Source: Sphaerulina vaccinii
Lineage: Eukaryota; Ascomycota; Dothideomycetes; Mycosphaerellales; Mycosphaerellaceae
Assembly (NCBI GenBank): GCA_022570795.1
Contig: JAKUDP010000008.1
Span: 1,798,001 to 1,862,000 of the forward strand
DNA length: 64,000 nucleotides
Direction: 5' to 3'
Shown here: positions 1 through 9,605 of the stretch, one piece after another
Layout: each line of letters opens with the position of its first letter
How positions within the stretch are numbered: position 1 is the first letter of the stretch
The notes under the pieces: generated by a model
The model's database searches: none
What the model was told of the DNA's origin: nothing
Seen by the model: the letters and a program-made list of their open reading frames with translations, nothing else
Made by a program: the position numbers and the translations under genes

Positions 1-188
1 AGTCGTGCCTCGACAGCATCGCGGTTGACACATTTGTCACTGTCGCCGTCCTGGAATGAGAGAATAGTCACAGGCACGCCTTGATGTAACGCAGACAAGC
101 GCGATGCGTATTCATTCTGCAGTTCGAAGCGTGTCGAAGGGTTCTTGTTTGCGATGTAGGATGACTGCCCAACCTTGAACCACTCCAT
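1..188 (-). CDS. partial unknown protein, N-terminus only (runs off left edge)
   Basis: On the minus strand an ATG at 186-188 opens a clean frame of 62 codons that runs off the left edge without a stop. The protein begins MEWFKVGQSSYIANK and continues through a segment reading VPVTILSFQDGDSD. It has no signal peptide or membrane segment in the visible part. I do not recognise the family. The frame has no stop, the ATG is preceded by a purine-poor UTR-like stretch, and no better frame overlaps it, so I think it is the first exon of a real gene. It is divergent from the gene starting at 590. Confidence 0.5.
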   Translation of the reverse strand, partial: MEWFKVGQSSYIANKNPSTRFELQNEYASRLSALHQGVPVTILSFQDGDSDKCVNRDAVEAR

Positions 189-589
189 CGTCAGTAGAGC
201 GGCGAACTTTTCACCTCATGTCCAGGAGAGAAGAGAAGAGAACGACAGGCTGGAGACCACGATCACAAGGTGGCTGGCGGCTGCGGCTCGCACCGGGAAA
301 CCGACAAGGAAGAGGCTCGACCACTTTGTGTTTCCTCTCTTCATTGTGGACACATCAATCCAATGTATATCGCGAAGCTTTTCATCACTGACGGTCATAT
401 CATCTGATTGCTAGACACCACAGTGTCATTCACTCGTGGTCGCTAGAACCATTGGTGGCAGTGGCACAAGATGCCTCGGAGCACGGCTAAGCTTCGCTCA
501 AGTTCGAGGTCGGATCAGTGATACTCTTCTCACCATCAATACAAAGGACATACCTCTAGACTGCCCACCAAGAGCCCAGCTTCGACACG
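189..589. other. divergent intergenic region
   Basis: This 400-base region separates two divergently read genes and probably holds both promoters. Short open frames are present on both strands, but none has coding character. I see no repeat or structural RNA. Confidence 0.4.
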
Positions 590-1081
590 ATGTCAGCAGC
601 ACTGAAGCTAGACACCAAAGCAGCCATAATAGCCCATCTCGAGAGTCTGGCTGTCGCGAACAACATGGCCATCAGAAACCGAGATTTCAGCTCGATTGAG
701 AACATGACATTCGATAAGCCACTACCTCGTTTCGCAGACGAAGCACCAGGACAGCGTTTCACCGTTACAGAAGCCTTCTACCTAGCCAAGAATCTTTGTC
801 AAGCTTATCCGGAATATGATCCAAAGATCATCGAAATGGTCACTACGCTTGGTGATGGCCAACCTTCTGGCGCGACATCATCATCAGAGTCCAAAGATGA
901 TTTGAAGAGCATCACCAAAGCTCAGACTTTCTTCACGTATGAACGTGCCGGAATACCACCAGGAACTATCACCAGCTCGGTGATGATAGTTCGATATAGG
1001 TGTAAGAACGGTCATTGGGCAATTGAGAGCTACGAGCGCATGCCTGGAGGCAATATGTTCGGCGGGACAGGCTATCTCTGA
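590..1081 (+). CDS. small hypothetical protein, NTF2/SnoaL-like shape
   Basis: This single-exon gene encodes 163 residues. The N-terminal helix is rich in Ala/Ile and Leu. A central Ser-rich linker lies near residues 100-112. The C-terminal part alternates strand-like segments (SVMIVRYRCKNGHWAIESYER, residues about 133-153). A long helix followed by a curved sheet ending in a 'GxWxIxxxE' strand is the usual look of NTF2-like or SnoaL-like small proteins, but that assignment is inference from shape only. No catalytic motif is visible. It has no signal peptide and is probably cytosolic. Confidence 0.65.
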   Translation: MSAALKLDTKAAIIAHLESLAVANNMAIRNRDFSSIENMTFDKPLPRFADEAPGQRFTVTEAFYLAKNLCQAYPEYDPKIIEMVTTLGDGQPSGATSSSESKDDLKSITKAQTFFTYERAGIPPGTITSSVMIVRYRCKNGHWAIESYERMPGGNMFGGTGYL

Positions 1082-1510
1082 TCAGCGTGCGAAGACCTGT
1101 ATCCCTACCACTGCCAAGAGCGATCGCAGAGACAGCAGAAGATCACTTACGCAGAGCGTCCATATGGACAATAGTGACTCTGTTCCTGCAGTAATAAGCA
1201 CGGCCGTAAGCTGGAAACCCTGGCAAGGTGCATCATTGCATCACGAATGAGTTCGAGCGCAGGAACAACAGTCTAGGCCAGGCCAGCCAAGTGTGTCTGC
1301 TTCGCTACGACGCACTATCAGAACAAGGTCATTGGCGACATTCAAAGATCAGCCATAGATGACCTCGTAAGAGATTACAGACTGGCGACAGATACATTCC
1401 GAATCCCATAGGTCAAATCAATAATAGCTCTATCTCGATCTTTTGCCCTGCGCAGCAAGCAAGTTCCCCAACTGTTCTCTGAAAGAGACCCCATGCCGAT
1501 TACGCCTCTG
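1082..1510. other. convergent intergenic region
   Basis: This lies between the 3' ends of the small plus-strand gene and the five-exon minus-strand gene. I see no ORF with coding character and no repeat. Confidence 0.4.
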
Positions 1511-3678
1511 CTACGAAGTCTCTACCTGCATGACTCCAGTTTCATTCTCCTTCCCACTGTATCGGAACAGATAGCACGAGATACCCCATAGTGCTCTGAA
1601 AGCCTGCACGCGATCTTCCACGTTGAGCAGATCATACCACTTCGTCCTCTGCAACTTCGGCCGACACCATTCGCTGTCCTCGGGCATCGGATGTGGGAGA
1701 CTTTCCGTTCTGATGTATTCGAGGTAGGCGATGTGAGCTGTCATCTTGAGGATGGAGATGTGATGGTTCAAGGATGAGACCATAAATATCTGCATTGCTA
1801 CCCGTTAGCACACAGCAGGCGTGTGAACATGTTCAATCAGGCATCAGGGATTGTATGCTCCCATGTCTGACGTGAGTAGTGCAGCTGTCATGTCTTGGAG
1901 AAACTCACCTCGTCGTATTGCGAGCTTGGATCCTTGCCTATAGCTTCGTAGTCCATCTTCGCATCCCACACCTTGCTGCCCGGTCTCAATTCTTTCCAGA
2001 GCATCGCAGGGGTTCTCCTCTTAGGGCGTCTAGCATTTTCTTGGTGTACTGAAGCGCTTGCCACCATGTCTTCCGCCATCTGCAAGACATCTTTGACCAA
2101 TTCGCTGTTGTTGGCGTTCTGCTACGTACGGTCAGCTTAGGACTCATGATGCTGTCACGGAAGGACCAGGTTGTGACATACTTCATTAATTGCAACTTCA
2201 TCTCCAGACCCACCACCCCAACGACGAGTTGTTGTGTACCATTGACCCTCACCAGGCCTTTCTTCGGTCTTTCCTTGTCGCTGTCGTTCCTGAGCAAGCT
2301 GAAGAAGACCTCCGAGCTCGCGGATCGCATCCAGGCGACTCTTGCTTTCCCTCTGCTTGGCATCGAGACTCTCTGCTTGAAAGTCGATCTCTGGTCGACA
2401 TTGAATAGTGATGACTGGACCTTGAAGAAAGCCATTTCGTGCTCGCTGTCGATCTCGAGGCACTCGATACACAGCTGCTGTTTGACGAACAGGCACATTC
2501 AGCTTGTTGATCCGGACCATTGGCATCTGGCGGGGTGGCGCCGTGGACGTGCCAAATGGATGAAAAGTGCATTGCACAAAACCTCTCACCATGTCGGCGC
2601 GAAACTGGTCTGGCATATCACTTCCTGCAGCTGTACGCCGGCCTTTATATCTCATGCGCGTCTGCTGCGCACAGTCTGGAGGAAGTGGTGTTTCTGATGC
2701 AACTGCAGTCGTATCATCCACGTCCACATTGGGAATCTCGTGGGCGAACAATTGCGTCAAGAGGGGATCGGCGCTATTGCTCTGACTGGACCTTGTTTGC
2801 AAATTGAGGACCGAAGGCTTGCTGTCCGTCCGCTGTCGCTTTGCACCCTTCTCACCATCATGCTCCGTCGTCGTTGCGGGCGCTTCATAGTATTGATCAA
2901 CGCTGGTATCCCAGTATTGCGCGACACTTTCGACACCTTCCCAAAACTTCCGTGCATAGGCAATTCGAGGTTTGACACTTCCTGGCTTGGTAGTCCGTGT
3001 TATGACACGGATACCTGTGTCGTTGTCTAATCGAAGTTCGGCTAGTCGTTCGCCGAACTCCTTTCGCTTTACTGCATCAGCTGCGGCTACCTTTGCCACA
3101 TCTGCATATGAGACGGCAGTGATAGCTTGATCTGGTGTGAGTGGCGGAAAATACGAGCTTCCTATACCCCCTGTCAGCATATCGACGCGAAGCCGCAAGC
3201 GATATCGCAGATGCGTAGGTGACCTACCATCTGGTGCTGTAGGGATCAAGTCCTCAGGTGCACAGTCTGACGCTACTTGCACGTTGAGAACATTGAGATG
3301 TTCGTCCGAAATGTCTGAAGGCTTTACAATTCTCGAGTAAAGCGGCTGGAGTTTAGGCGGTGAGGATGGATCTGCCCAAGCGTCGTTCGAGACTGGTCTC
3401 CTCTGTGGAAACGTTACTGGTGTTGGTTGAGCAGGTGGCTCTCGTTCTGGCAGATGGTCAGCTCAGGCCTTGTGAACCTTTGAGGCAGCAGCACTTCTTG
3501 CTGGCTTAGAGATCGCTGACCTTGATCCGGATCAATACTATTGAGCCCAGCACCTGGCAGAACTTGTTAGCACATATCATTTCAATCTTGACATGCCAGG
3601 TAAGATCGTCTTGCTTTGTTGCGGTGCTCTTGGTCTGACGACTCCGCGCACCTTCATGGCAGCAGGAGGTGTAAACAT
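1511..3678 (-). CDS. unknown conserved-looking protein, five exons
   Basis: I assemble five exons: 3678-3597, 3553-3521, 3446-2182, 2118-1909 and 1789-1511. They give 622 residues in continuous frame. Introns are 43, 74, 63 and 119 nt; the last three are ordinary GT–AG with CTGAC/CTAAC-type branch points. The first intron would need a GC donor (G|GCATGT), so exon 1 and the start (MFTPPAAMKVRG) are the least certain part. The N-terminal 100 residues are Pro-rich. Residues about 160-270 are predicted helical, and a Lys/Arg-rich stretch (KGAKRQR) suggests nuclear location. The C-terminus is helical with aromatic residues. I do not recognise the family and assign no function. Confidence 0.6.
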
Positions 3679-4400
3679 CGGTGATTGCCCGAGGAAGTGT
3701 GCATGACCACCTGCAACAAAGGCAACATGGTACTGCAGTATTCTCAGGATTGTCGTGACATTAGACTTTCTGCATGGAATGTGTTCTCATGAAAGTCTTG
3801 AGGTGGCAGCTGCTTCTCGCCTGCCATGCCTTCCTCCTTCCTCCTTCCTTTTCCATTCTGATCTTTTGACTGCACCTCGCCTCCACCAGGCACAGATATT
3901 CACTGACACGCAAAGATACTGGAAGGAGATTTGGGTTGATCATACCGGCAAACATCGAACTCATGAACATCTTGCTCCTCTTGCTGGTATCACTCCCCCA
4001 CGGATCAACTGCCTGCTTCGACTTCGCACAGAGTCTCCGGACTCATGTGAAGAACAAAGATGTGGCATGGCGTGGTCGGACTACGCAGCGTGCAAGTCCA
4101 CCATCCACCACAAAAGACTGGTGTGGTCACGAAATGCTGCTGCAAGGTTCTGCAGAGCTACTGCAACGGCACGGGCGTGCCCTCGTCCACGCGAGGCGTC
4201 GATGCTGGCGCTGTCCAGCCTGCTGGTAATTGTGTCTCACTTGAGATCGTGCGAACACGAATGTCGTGACAGCAGCATGAAAAAAGCAGAACCCTCACGT
4301 CAGAGATCCTGAAAGATGTGTGGTGCGGATTTGTGGCGCTGAATTCTGACCACAACGGATTTGCTCGAACGTGGTTCTTCCATCAACAAACATCCTCATC
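3679..4400. other. intergenic region with one doubtful secreted ORF
   Basis: This is the 5' flank of the five-exon minus-strand gene. Apart from the doubtful 88-codon frame at 3963-4229, I see no coding signal. Confidence 0.35.
3963..4229 (+). CDS. doubtful small secreted ORF (88 aa)
   Basis: An ATG at 3963 opens a frame beginning MNILLLLLVSLPHGSTAC, a textbook signal peptide with predicted cleavage after Ala-17. The rest has five Cys, but downstream it becomes Arg-rich and looks like noise. In another frame (about 4080-4269) a Cys-rich string, TKCCCKVLQSYCNGTGV, looks more protein-like. Joining the two would need an intron, and I could not find one that keeps phase. It could be a small cysteine-rich effector with an unseen exon structure, a decayed one, or chance. 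Confidence 0.2.
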   Translation: MNILLLLLVSLPHGSTACFDFAQSLRTHVKNKDVAWRGRTTQRASPPSTTKDWCGHEMLLQGSAELLQRHGRALVHARRRCWRCPACW

Positions 4401-4592
4401 ATGAGTTCCAATCGAAAGAGCGCAGACTCCTTCAAGATGACCTCTGGCACCCTGCGATCCTCGAACCACTACTCTCATACCCCGTCTCGCGGCGAGGTCA
4501 AATGTCAGGAGGTCATGTCGCTGGGCAACAAGCAGCAACCAAAGCAGCGCAGCTCCAGGCTCGTCGGAGGCGGACTAAAGACGATTGTCTGA
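4401..4592 (+). CDS. possible 63-aa hypothetical protein
   Basis: An ATG at 4401 sits in a typical fungal A/C-rich leader (tcctcatcATGAGTTCC) and opens a 63-codon frame. The product begins MSSNRKSADSFKM, is Ser/Lys rich and ends GGGLKTIV. It has no recognisable domain or membrane segment. It lies just upstream of the oxidoreductase gene on the same strand, so it may also be an upstream ORF in a long leader. Confidence 0.25.
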   Translation: MSSNRKSADSFKMTSGTLRSSNHYSHTPSRGEVKCQEVMSLGNKQQPKQRSSRLVGGGLKTIV

Positions 4593-4819
4593 GAGACTTC
4601 CAGCACTTGACGACACGCCGCGACTCACATGTAAGTTAACATCGACTTATAGGTCTGACGATGTTGTATATCGCTACTATTTCTCCCCACCCCTTGTCAT
4701 CTGTGGCTTGAATGCCCCACCACTACCCACACGCTTTACAGCTGCCATCGAGTTGTTGAGCTCGCATTCTGTTCTCAGCACGACGAAAGATTCTCTCCCG
4801 ACACGAGGCATCGATCACA

Positions 4820-5833
4820 ATGGCCATTACATACGGCGTCATTGGCACAAACTGGATCACAGACTCCTGGATTCAGGCTGCTGACAAGACTGGGAAATGG
4901 CAACTACAGGCTGTCTACTCACGCACGAATGAGCAAGCAGAGAAGTTCGCTTCGAAGTATGGATGCTCAAATCTGTACACCTCCCTGGACGTACTCGCCG
5001 CCGACAAGACCCTCCAGGTCATCTACATCGCGTCTCCGAACAACCTGCACTACAAGCAGGCGAAGCAGATGCTGAAGGCGAAGAAGCACGTTCTGCTGGA
5101 GAAGCCTGCCACATCCACTCCTGCTGAGCTCGATGATCTGTTCCGGACGGCCAAAGAGGAAGGAGTATTTCTGATCGAGGCCTTCCGCCATATACAAGAG
5201 GCGAACTATAAGTTGCTGCGCAAGATCGTGAACGAGGAGAAGAAATTAGGACCAATCTATGGCGCATCGATCACGTACTGCTCGTACAGCAGCAGGTATA
5301 ACAACGTCCTGGCTGGAGAAACGCCAAACATCTTCTCACTAGACTTCAGCGGAGGGAGTCTAGTTGATGTTGGGGTTTATCCTGTTACCTTCGCAGTAGC
5401 TTTGTTCGGCAAGCCCAAGTCGCAGACATATGTTCCCACGATATGCCGGACTGGTGTCGATGGTGGAGGAGTCGGGATTTTGCAATACGATGGCTTCGGG
5501 GTCCAGATCAACAACTCCAAGTGCTATCAGAGTACAGCACCGTGCGAGGTATACGGAGAGAAGGGAACGTTGTCTGTCAATTCAACGACGGATATCGACA
5601 CCCTGAAACACTGGAGTCCTCAGACGAAGAAGAGTGAAGAGCTGGCAGGTCCTTGCAAGACTGTCGAGAAACCGAATGTGAACATGGAAGAAGAGGCCAC
5701 AGAATTCGCGAGAATATTAGAAGAGAAGGATACCACAGCCCTGCAAGAACTTGAAACAATATCGCGCAATGTCATCGCTGTCACTTCAGACATGCGGAGA
5801 CAGGCCGGTATCCTATACCCAGCAGACAAATGA
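4820..5833 (+). CDS. Gfo/Idh/MocA-family NAD(P)-dependent oxidoreductase
   Basis: This single-exon gene encodes 337 residues, the normal length for the family. The N-terminus (ITYGVIGTNWITDSWIQ) is the Rossmann-fold nucleotide-binding loop. It is followed by the family's strand–EKP motif (KKHVLLEKPATSTPAEL, about residue 92), in which the Lys usually helps position the substrate. The second half is the mixed sheet substrate-binding domain. A conserved Asp in VDVGVYPV (about 184-191) is at the usual active-site position. Family members oxidise or reduce sugars, inositols or diols such as trans-dihydrodiols; the substrate here cannot be told from sequence. There is no signal peptide, so a cytosolic enzyme is likely. 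Confidence 0.9.
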   Translation: MAITYGVIGTNWITDSWIQAADKTGKWQLQAVYSRTNEQAEKFASKYGCSNLYTSLDVLAADKTLQVIYIASPNNLHYKQAKQMLKAKKHVLLEKPATSTPAELDDLFRTAKEEGVFLIEAFRHIQEANYKLLRKIVNEEKKLGPIYGASITYCSYSSRYNNVLAGETPNIFSLDFSGGSLVDVGVYPVTFAVALFGKPKSQTYVPTICRTGVDGGGVGILQYDGFGVQINNSKCYQSTAPCEVYGEKGTLSVNSTTDIDTLKHWSPQTKKSEELAGPCKTVEKPNVNMEEEATEFARILEEKDTTALQELETISRNVIAVTSDMRRQAGILYPADK

Positions 5834-6047
5834 GAGGCCAGACCAGTCTTTCCAACCACTCGAATTTCCACCTAAGTTTCAATTTTGTGATAGGCCAGAC
5901 TAGAAGGAGAAAACTTGTGTCAAGGGACCGATTACGTCTACAAAAGTAGGATACCCATGCCTCTCAAAACGTGACGCAAGCATCTGCATAGACGTGGTTG
6001 TCCTGTACATACAGTGTTCGTACAGCTTCTACACAAGCATCTACCTA

Positions 6048-7420
6048 CTATTGCTTGCCTCTCCGAGCTTTGAATTCCGTAATCCACTCAGCAGACCGCG
6101 CCTTTGGAACGATATAGATCCGCACAAGACCATCCACGATCTCAACTTTGCCTGAACCGAGAAGCTTCATCAGACTGAGCTTCTTTCCAGCTTTGATCAA
6201 GCCTCCTTGGCTTGTCTCCATATAGCACTCGACATCCGCAGCTGTGTATTCGTTCTTTTCATCCCAGGGCACTGGTAGAAGATACGAGAGATGATCCGTG
6301 AGCACCTCGTGTTCCTGAAACGCCTTCACGAAGTCCGTCTGTGCGTGTAATGGATACAGGAACAATACGGGAAACGTAAGCGTACTCGCTGGATCTGTAG
6401 GATCTTCGAGCTGGATAGCAGCGTCTTCCATCTCGGGCGGCGTGATGGCAGTTTCACGTGTTGAAATATTTCGGGCTTTCAACGCGCCCTTGAGTGCAAC
6501 TTCTTCGATTCGCTGACGTTGTTCGCGTTCTTGACGTTTCTGTTCAAGTCCGGCGAGGTAGTTCTTGCGAGTTTGGATCTTGCCTTTCAAGGTTGTCAAG
6601 GCGGCATTGCTTGCGTCGAATTGTAAGCCTGAAGAACAAGCATCTTCTGCTTCGGCGATTTTGTCGAGGGCTAGACAAGCTGCGGCTGCGCGATACCAGG
6701 CTTTGATGTTTCGTGGATTGAGACGGAGGACTGAGGCACAATCTTTGTTGACATGGCCATAGTTTTCTGAATTCGATGAATTAGCTGGGTGGAAAGGGTA
6801 GTGTAGGTCATGTTCCTTCTGGTAGGGGCAGCGATACTCATCTCGAGGTTGCAGAGAGCGCGATTAGCGAGACATGCTTCCTCTATCTCTCGCTCTTTAA
6901 TAGCTTCCACTTCTTCATCCAGTTCCTTCACTTCAATTTGGGGATCTTCTCCCTCTGTGACATCGGTGATCCTGGCCGCATCAGGTGAAGGATCCTTTGG
7001 TGGGCCTTCGGACAACTTCACCTTGCCCTGCACAGAAGCGATGGCTTTTGTGTAGAATTCTCTCGCATCCTTCCATAGCTTGGCACGAGCAGCTTCGTTG
7101 CCTTGCTCGCGAAAGTTCTGCGCGACTTCAGCTTTCGTGCCTTCGTATGCGAGGGCTTTGATCGCTTCGAGCATGACATTTTCGCCACCTTCACCGTCCG
7201 TCTCGTCCAGAGTTGTCATGAACAGCGGGATGCGATTCAGCTCTGTAAGGATTTCATCCGCACTTCTGGTACGCTTGTCTTCCATACTCGGAGGCATGGC
7301 GGCCGAGATGGCCTCAACGAAGTCGTCCGCATCTTGATGCTGACTTTTGCTCGCTGCAGCGTCGGGTTTGCCCAGAGGTTGCGCATTGCTTGCAGTATTG
7401 TTGCTCTGATCTTGCGCCAT
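6048..7420 (-). CDS. cns1: Hsp90 co-chaperone Cns1/TTC4-like, TPR protein
   Basis: There are two exons, 7420-6838 and 6766-6048, with a 71-nt GT–AG intron (6837-6767) whose splicing gives LCNLEMKNYGHVNKDC inside a TPR helix pair. The start is MAQDQSNN at 7420; the frame is open further upstream but without ATG. TPR repeats cover about residues 90-260, with an acidic insert between the first two, as in Cns1. The C-terminal 'wheel' domain has the typical FPVLFLYPLHAQTDFV strand and ends at ARRGKQ. Cns1/TTC4 binds the C-terminal EEVD of Hsp90/Hsp70 and in yeast is essential, linked to eEF2 folding. It acts in cytosol and nucleus. Confidence 0.88.
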
Positions 7421-7459
7421 TCTCGGATCCCGGAGGCGCTTGTCAAGTCTTGCATGCAA

Positions 7460-9605
7460 CCGCAGGAAAAACGGCCGTTGACCCTTTGCCCTGCCTCTTG
7501 CAGTCTTTCTCGCGTGTCGTTTACGTGCGCTCTATGTCATGAATCGTGCCGCTGCATGTATTCTGTACTTCTTACAGTGCGTTCCTGGTTGTGTATGAGC
7601 TTAATAAGTGTCTCGCAGTTTTTTTCGAGCAAAATGCTTGCTGGAACCTCTCTCAAGCTTCGGCCTCTCCACATCGGCTAGCTCGATCACCTTGTAGCCG
7701 ATTGCTGCCATCTTCACTGTTGAAGAAGTCGTACTCATTGTGTATCGTCAACAAGTGAGTTGACAGATTCAACTCATGGCACAGTCTCATGCTGCTATTC
7801 TCAGGTCGCTTATCTCGATTGCGTTTAACGCATCTGCGTGATCTGGAATTGAGATATGGCCCCTCATATCGTCGACTTTATACTTTCCAGAAAATCGGAA
7901 GCAGTATAGATACCGGAAGCTAACTCTGGCACTACGTTTGTGTAGCCCCTCGCGGTCCGGGCAATCTGCACGATTGCCATGATTTGAAGCGTGTGGCCAA
8001 CAACATCTGCCGCTGCGGTAACAACTGGTTGTTCGTCGCGAAGAGCTGGCAGAATCGCAAGTCGCAAATGAAGTTCAACTACGAACATGTCGCGTCGCGA
8101 AACGATCCAACATGACGTTCGAGAAGAAGATGAAACGTCGCCCGCAGGCTCCCCAGCGCCATGCCGCCTCATTCGTTGAGAGCCAACATGGTTGTTCATG
8201 CCATCACACCTCAGGGCCACACATGCTGTTGCTGCAGCAGAACCCGCAAATTGATCACGATAAGAGCCCCTCCCTCATTTCGTCGAGTCGGTGTATGGGT
8301 TCTACAAGGCTTCGGCACATTTTGCATTATATGTTCACGACTTGAGAGTCCCATGGGACCGGAAACGTGGAGAGAAGAACGAAGGACGCGTACCGCGTGC
8401 TACGATGGCATCCGCTTTCGAGATCATCGGTACACAATTGAGCGCTCGACGCTTGTGGCTCTGGCGATAACCTTGTCATCGAAGGTTTAGGCGCCGGGGG
8501 GACGAAGGTCTGACGGATTTGGCAAGCTACTGCAGGGCGGCAACCACCATCATCAGCCGGCAGCGCGCTAAGCTCTCCGTCAAGTGCCAGGGAAGTGGTT
8601 CCGTCTGCAGGCGCACAGCTTCGGAGAATCTTCAGTGGTACAAGCGGGATCTATCTTGTACCATCAGTGTTCACGTCTCAAGATGTCGAATGCGATCAAG
8701 AGTATTGATTCGTCCCTCAAACCACAGAACGACGAGAGAAGTACACAGTCCTGCTGAGACCAATACGATGGTGTTATATGTGACAATTTCGGTATGGATC
8801 TGCCTACTCAGGAGGCCTGCACGAGCTGTATGCACCCTAGCACGCGTCGCTGCAAGCTCGTCGACGATCTGCAGCAACGACTTCTGCACAAACCCAGTAG
8901 ACATCGCTTCCATGCACACTTCCGCCACTGGGGACGACATGGTGCGGCACTGGCTGAGCATGTTGGCTCGATCCATCTGCATACTGTGACACAAATCTCC
9001 TGCATGTAGGAATCGCTTCACAATATAGCGATGCGGCGCATGTATCTTGTCGCATCGGAACGAGATACTCATAACCTGATAGGCTTTCCAACGCTCGACT
9101 ACAACTTACCGAGAGCAAGGATGAGGCGCTTTGAGGCGGAACGGCCGCCAAACAAGTGGCCATTGCATGCTTGAGCAGGGTTAGGCGAAAGTCAATGCGT
9201 CCAGACAAAGTGCTATCCTCCACGCCTGCAACCTTTCACTCGGTCCAGGTCTTTCCTGGAGATGAGGGTGAGCTTCTTCTTCCTTGAACCCATCCTCTCA
9301 GTCTCTACCGCGTGCCAGCTGTGCCGTGTACAACATCTTCGTCGAAACGCATTGGAGTCCTTGGTGATCATGATCGATTGTGCCCAGGCGTGAGGGCGGT
9401 CATGGTATACATTTCCTTGGAGGTACGTGATCATATCAGGCTCACCTGAGACACCACATGGGAGAGCCACAACATGCGAAGCTGACGTCTTTAACAGTTC
9501 GTTCCCCTCATCTTGTAATTGTATGCGTCCAGAACCAGCCCAATTGTGGTAGCGGGCGTTCGAGCGTTCTATCGGGAACCATTTCTACACGAGCATATCA
9601 TTAAG
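7460..9605. other. long intergenic region, no clear gene
   Basis: This 2.1-kb region lies between two divergent genes (Cns1 on minus, PH anchor on plus). Open frames of 60-156 codons occur on both strands and overlap one another, but most lack coding character. The only one I single out is the short minus-strand frame at 7864-8088. I see no transposon, tRNA or tandem repeat. Confidence 0.4.
7864..8088 (-). CDS. possible small hypothetical protein or gene remnant (74 aa)
   Basis: From an ATG at 8088 a minus-strand frame encodes 74 residues beginning MFVVELHLRLAILPALRD. It continues with Ala/Val-rich helix-like sequence and a tail reading GYTNVVPELASGIYTASD. The composition looks more protein-like than its surroundings. 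It has no known motif, and the frame continues upstream without a clear splice site, so it could be the last exon of a decayed gene. Confidence 0.25.
   Translation of the reverse strand: MFVVELHLRLAILPALRDEQPVVTAAADVVGHTLQIMAIVQIARTARGYTNVVPELASGIYTASDFLESIKSTI

Noticed and set aside
7421..7459. Longer Cns1 start at 7459
   Set aside because: The codon at 7459 is TTG; the first ATG in frame is at 7420.
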